From Calliphora vicina (taxonomy: Eukaryota > Arthropoda > Insecta > Diptera > Calliphoridae), in the NCBI RefSeq assembly GCF_958450345.1, contig NC_088780.1:104544226-104608225 (forward strand): a stretch of DNA of 64,000 nt, in the 5' to 3' direction. Within the stretch, counting starts at the first letter, position 1; the number at the start of each line of letters is the position of its first letter. Below the pieces are notes generated by a model that saw nothing but the letters and a program-made list of their open reading frames with translations, did not search any database and had not been told where the DNA came from. The translations under genes were made by a program, and so were the position numbers. Below are positions 63,201 through 64,000 of the stretch, one piece after another.

Positions 63201-63631
63201 ATTGGATATAAACCAATGTCCAGACTGGTATTATGAACCAAATGCCTTCAAAAATACCGACAAATGTGATGAGAAAACATCATATGTAAGTAATTTGCAA
63301 TAAAGTCTACCACTAATACATTATACATATTTCTTATAAAACTTATATTATTTTTTATTACTAGTGCGTTCCTATTAAGGGTCGTGGCTATGAAACTGGT
63401 GGCTATAAATGTGAGTGCCTGCAGGGCTATGAATATCCCTTCGAAGACTTAATCACCTATTACGATGGTCAATTGGTGGAAGCTGAATTCCAAAATATTG
63501 TTGCCGACAAGGAATCACGTTATGATATGTTTAAATGTCGTTTAGCCGGGGCCTCAGCAATACAAGCTGCCACCTCATTAATCATTGCACTTTTGGGTTT
63601 AACACTGGTTTTACTATATAAATTCAGATGA
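56374..63631 (+). CDS. Secreted/surface protein with two tandem Cache-EGF-like units, no 7TM domain (7 exons, 807 aa)
   Basis: Seven exons (56374-57287, 58367-58662, 58732-58912, 58975-59092, 59960-60489, 63168-63285, 63365-63631) join in frame through GT-AG introns into 807 residues. Residues 1-24 form a signal peptide (hydrophobic core, then VFA|Q). Residues 25-305 are a Cache-like region ending in PYFDCGRSNKWLV (C274). A six-cysteine EGF-like module follows (C324, C342, C349, C364, C366, C399). After a linker (about 404-500), a second Cache-like region ends in QFDCNGYVKKWLV (C652), followed by a second module (C697, C713, C720, C735, C737, C777). Residues 784-804 are hydrophobic, with only KFR after them. 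About ten N-glycosylation sequons lie throughout. The DINQC...C...C...CxC pattern after a Cache fold is what I know from the ectodomain of GPR158/GPR179 and fly smog; here it is doubled and has no seven-helix part. Role as a surface or GPI-anchored ligand-binding protein is inferred. The gene name was not recognised. Confidence 0.88.
57317..58060 (+). mobile_element. hAT-like element (family H) in intron 1, 8-bp TSD ATACATAT
   Basis: ATACATAT flanks both ends (57309-57316, 58061-58068). Ends TAGTGTATTCAAT and the reverse complement of TAGGGTATTCAAT, with subterminal AACCGATTAA repeats. At 57717-57850 it reads LISPTSTISDRVFSKSTFIN then LKGKHLNYFLLFKDFF, the C-terminal dimerisation motif of hAT transposases. 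It starts 29 bases inside the intron, just past the donor. Confidence 0.85.
58085..58320 (+). repeat. Degenerate minisatellite in intron 1
   Basis: Variants of AGCTCAAGATTTTCTATAAA recur about six times with variable spacing up to the branch-point region. Confidence 0.6.
58367..58662 (+). CDS. Exon 2: first six-cysteine EGF-like module
   Basis: The acceptor follows a pyrimidine-rich tract ending in TTTAG, and the donor is GTAAGT. Joining to exon 1 restores codon 305 (Lys) and reads YTAIAVLEMDF, then DINQCPKG. Cysteines fall at residues 324, 342, 349, 364, 366 and 399. The GWGFRRGGYQCRCKPGH segment is the diagnostic EGF-like core. Without splicing, this frame would stop shortly after the donor. 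Confidence 0.9.
58732..58912 (+). CDS. Exon 3: linker between the two units
   Basis: This exon is too short and lacks the ATG needed for an open-frame scan, but it joins exon 2 in frame (the split codon gives Trp404) and reads GWIQKIPIQWEKAPYHV. It ends at donor GTAAGT in NYRTCKD. Acceptor is ATTTTAG. It encodes part of a hydrophilic linker with one cysteine. Confidence 0.85.
58975..59092 (+). CDS. Exon 4: start of second Cache-like region
   Basis: Joins exon 3 through Asp464 and reads FHPQDLILRGDVSFGAKEQF, then EAKMAVRLANFISAFLQ, which resembles the RTALLHLHNMALSRSFFW helix of exon 1. The donor is GTATGT and the exon ends in phase 0. It is missing from ATG-to-stop scans because it has no stop-bounded frame of its own. 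Confidence 0.85.
59960..60489 (+). CDS. Exon 5: second Cache-like region
   Basis: The acceptor is AAAG before GTTTCTGAT, with a weak pyrimidine tract, so the boundary is a little less certain than the others. It reads VSDPNEVYSGKRVADKPL and runs to residue 679. WSAATLWERNKFTNRTYF and QFDCNGYVKKWLVTYAAP align with exon 1 segments (INASAIYF...FFNKTFPRF; YFDCGRSNKWLVSAVVP). The donor is GTAAGT and the last codon is split. Confidence 0.87.
61349..61557. mobile_element. Helitron-like fragment in intron 5
   Basis: CTAGCTGTCCCAAGTTTGAA to GTTCAGTTAGTAACACGCGT and ATATATATAAAGATA; same layout as 25811-26051, sharing TGCCATGCCCATTGTTC and TATATAGGTCAATTGTGAAT. Confidence 0.65.
61632..61672 (+). repeat. 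Repeat A, hairpin-end fragment (copy 7) in intron 5
   Basis: TTTATTCGGCTGTGCCGAAT then CTCGTATAAA; the remainder is absent. Confidence 0.5.
61768..61822 (+). repeat. Short tandem duplication in intron 5
   Basis: GAGAGTTATTTTGTTTTTTA plus GA occurs twice about 30 bases apart. Confidence 0.75.
62560..62960 (+). repeat. Repeat A, copy 8 in intron 5
   Basis: A diverged copy: TATCATTAAATATCCATATT, AATAATCCAGATATAAATCA, GTCAGACAGACATGACTATA, then AATGGAATGACTAACTTATA and a degraded 3' hairpin near 62930. Confidence 0.65.
63168..63285 (+). CDS. Exon 6: start of second EGF-like module
   Basis: After a 2.7 kb intron, the acceptor GTTATAG leads into GVVAVSMDMLQLDINQCPDW, which closely matches exon 2 (AVLEMDFERLDINQCP). 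It contains C697 and C713 and ends at donor GTAAGT in phase 0. Confidence 0.9.
63365..63631 (+). CDS. Exon 7: rest of second EGF-like module and hydrophobic C-terminus
   Basis: Acceptor TTACTAG. Reads CVPIKGRGYETGGYKCECLQ, matching the core in exon 2, then a 40-residue spacer to C777. The last 24 residues are a hydrophobic segment (LIIALLGLTLVLLY) ending KFR and a TGA stop. Small residues AGAS just before the segment make a plausible GPI attachment site. A single-pass membrane anchor is the alternative. Confidence 0.9.
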   Translation, partial: CVPIKGRGYETGGYKCECLQGYEYPFEDLITYYDGQLVEAEFQNIVADKESRYDMFKCRLAGASAIQAATSLIIALLGLTLVLLYKFR

Positions 63632-64000
63632 AAAGCTTTATACAAAGGTAAAAAATATTTGTGTTCTTTTTTAGCATTACGCAAAAAAAAGAGTAAAACA
63701 AAATAACAAGTAGTTTTGTAGTTTATTTAGTAACTAAGTAAGAAACGAATCCGTCCAAAAAATAAGCAACTATCTCAAATATCAAATGAAGATTAAATTA
63801 TATGTATATGTATATATTAAACAAGATCAGTTAGAGTACAAAAAAAAAAAAAATCTTGTCACTCATGTGCCTTCCTTCCTTCACAATATAGTTGAGATAA
63901 TTTTTCTTCCTTCAACTAATATTTTATAGCTGCATGTTGGTTTTTTTCTTTTTGTGAATTTTTATTTAAATAGAAGAAAACATTGTCATCATTTATCCAA

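Overview
The window looks like a gene-poor, transposon-rich stretch of nuclear DNA from a higher fly (Diptera, probably a calyptrate). The basis is very high AT content, GT-AG introns, a fly-style signal-peptide protein gene, and dense remnants of mariner, Tc1, hAT-like and Helitron elements. The species is inferred, not shown. No tRNA, rRNA, CRISPR array or bacterial-style gene cluster was seen.

From 1 to about 56 kb I find no convincing host gene. The region is a mosaic of decayed mobile DNA, and many element ends could be fixed from terminal inverted repeats (TIRs) and target-site duplications (TSDs). Main items: two elements with CACWGTG ends and 5-bp TSDs (1595-2745, 31170-31905); hAT-like elements with 8-bp TSDs (9843-10867, 22731-24382, 33859-34215, 37626-39743, 57317-58060; a probable one at 47614-48884); Tc1/mariner relatives with TA duplications or readable transposase remnants (19143-20059, 26768-27971, 29868-30740, 36045-37129, plus coding remnants at 14588-15645 and 44035-44400); a TA-flanked non-autonomous family (20066-21008, 26328-28203); a decayed Helitron with a helicase remnant (32455-34313); and a common repeat with an ATTCGGC/GCCGAAT hairpin end (repeat A), present in at least nine pieces. 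Several insertions are nested, up to three deep. The 2.1 kb element at 37626-39743 is almost entirely one palindrome.

The last 7.6 kb holds the one clear gene, on the plus strand (56374-63631). Seven coding exons join in frame into an 807-residue secreted or surface protein: signal peptide, a Cache-like region and a six-cysteine EGF-like module, a linker, a second Cache-like region and six-cysteine module, then a C-terminal hydrophobic tail. The ectodomain resembles the extracellular part of GPR158/GPR179-type receptors (fly smog group), but the unit is duplicated and the seven-helix domain is absent. Its introns have also collected repeats, including a hAT-like element in intron 1.
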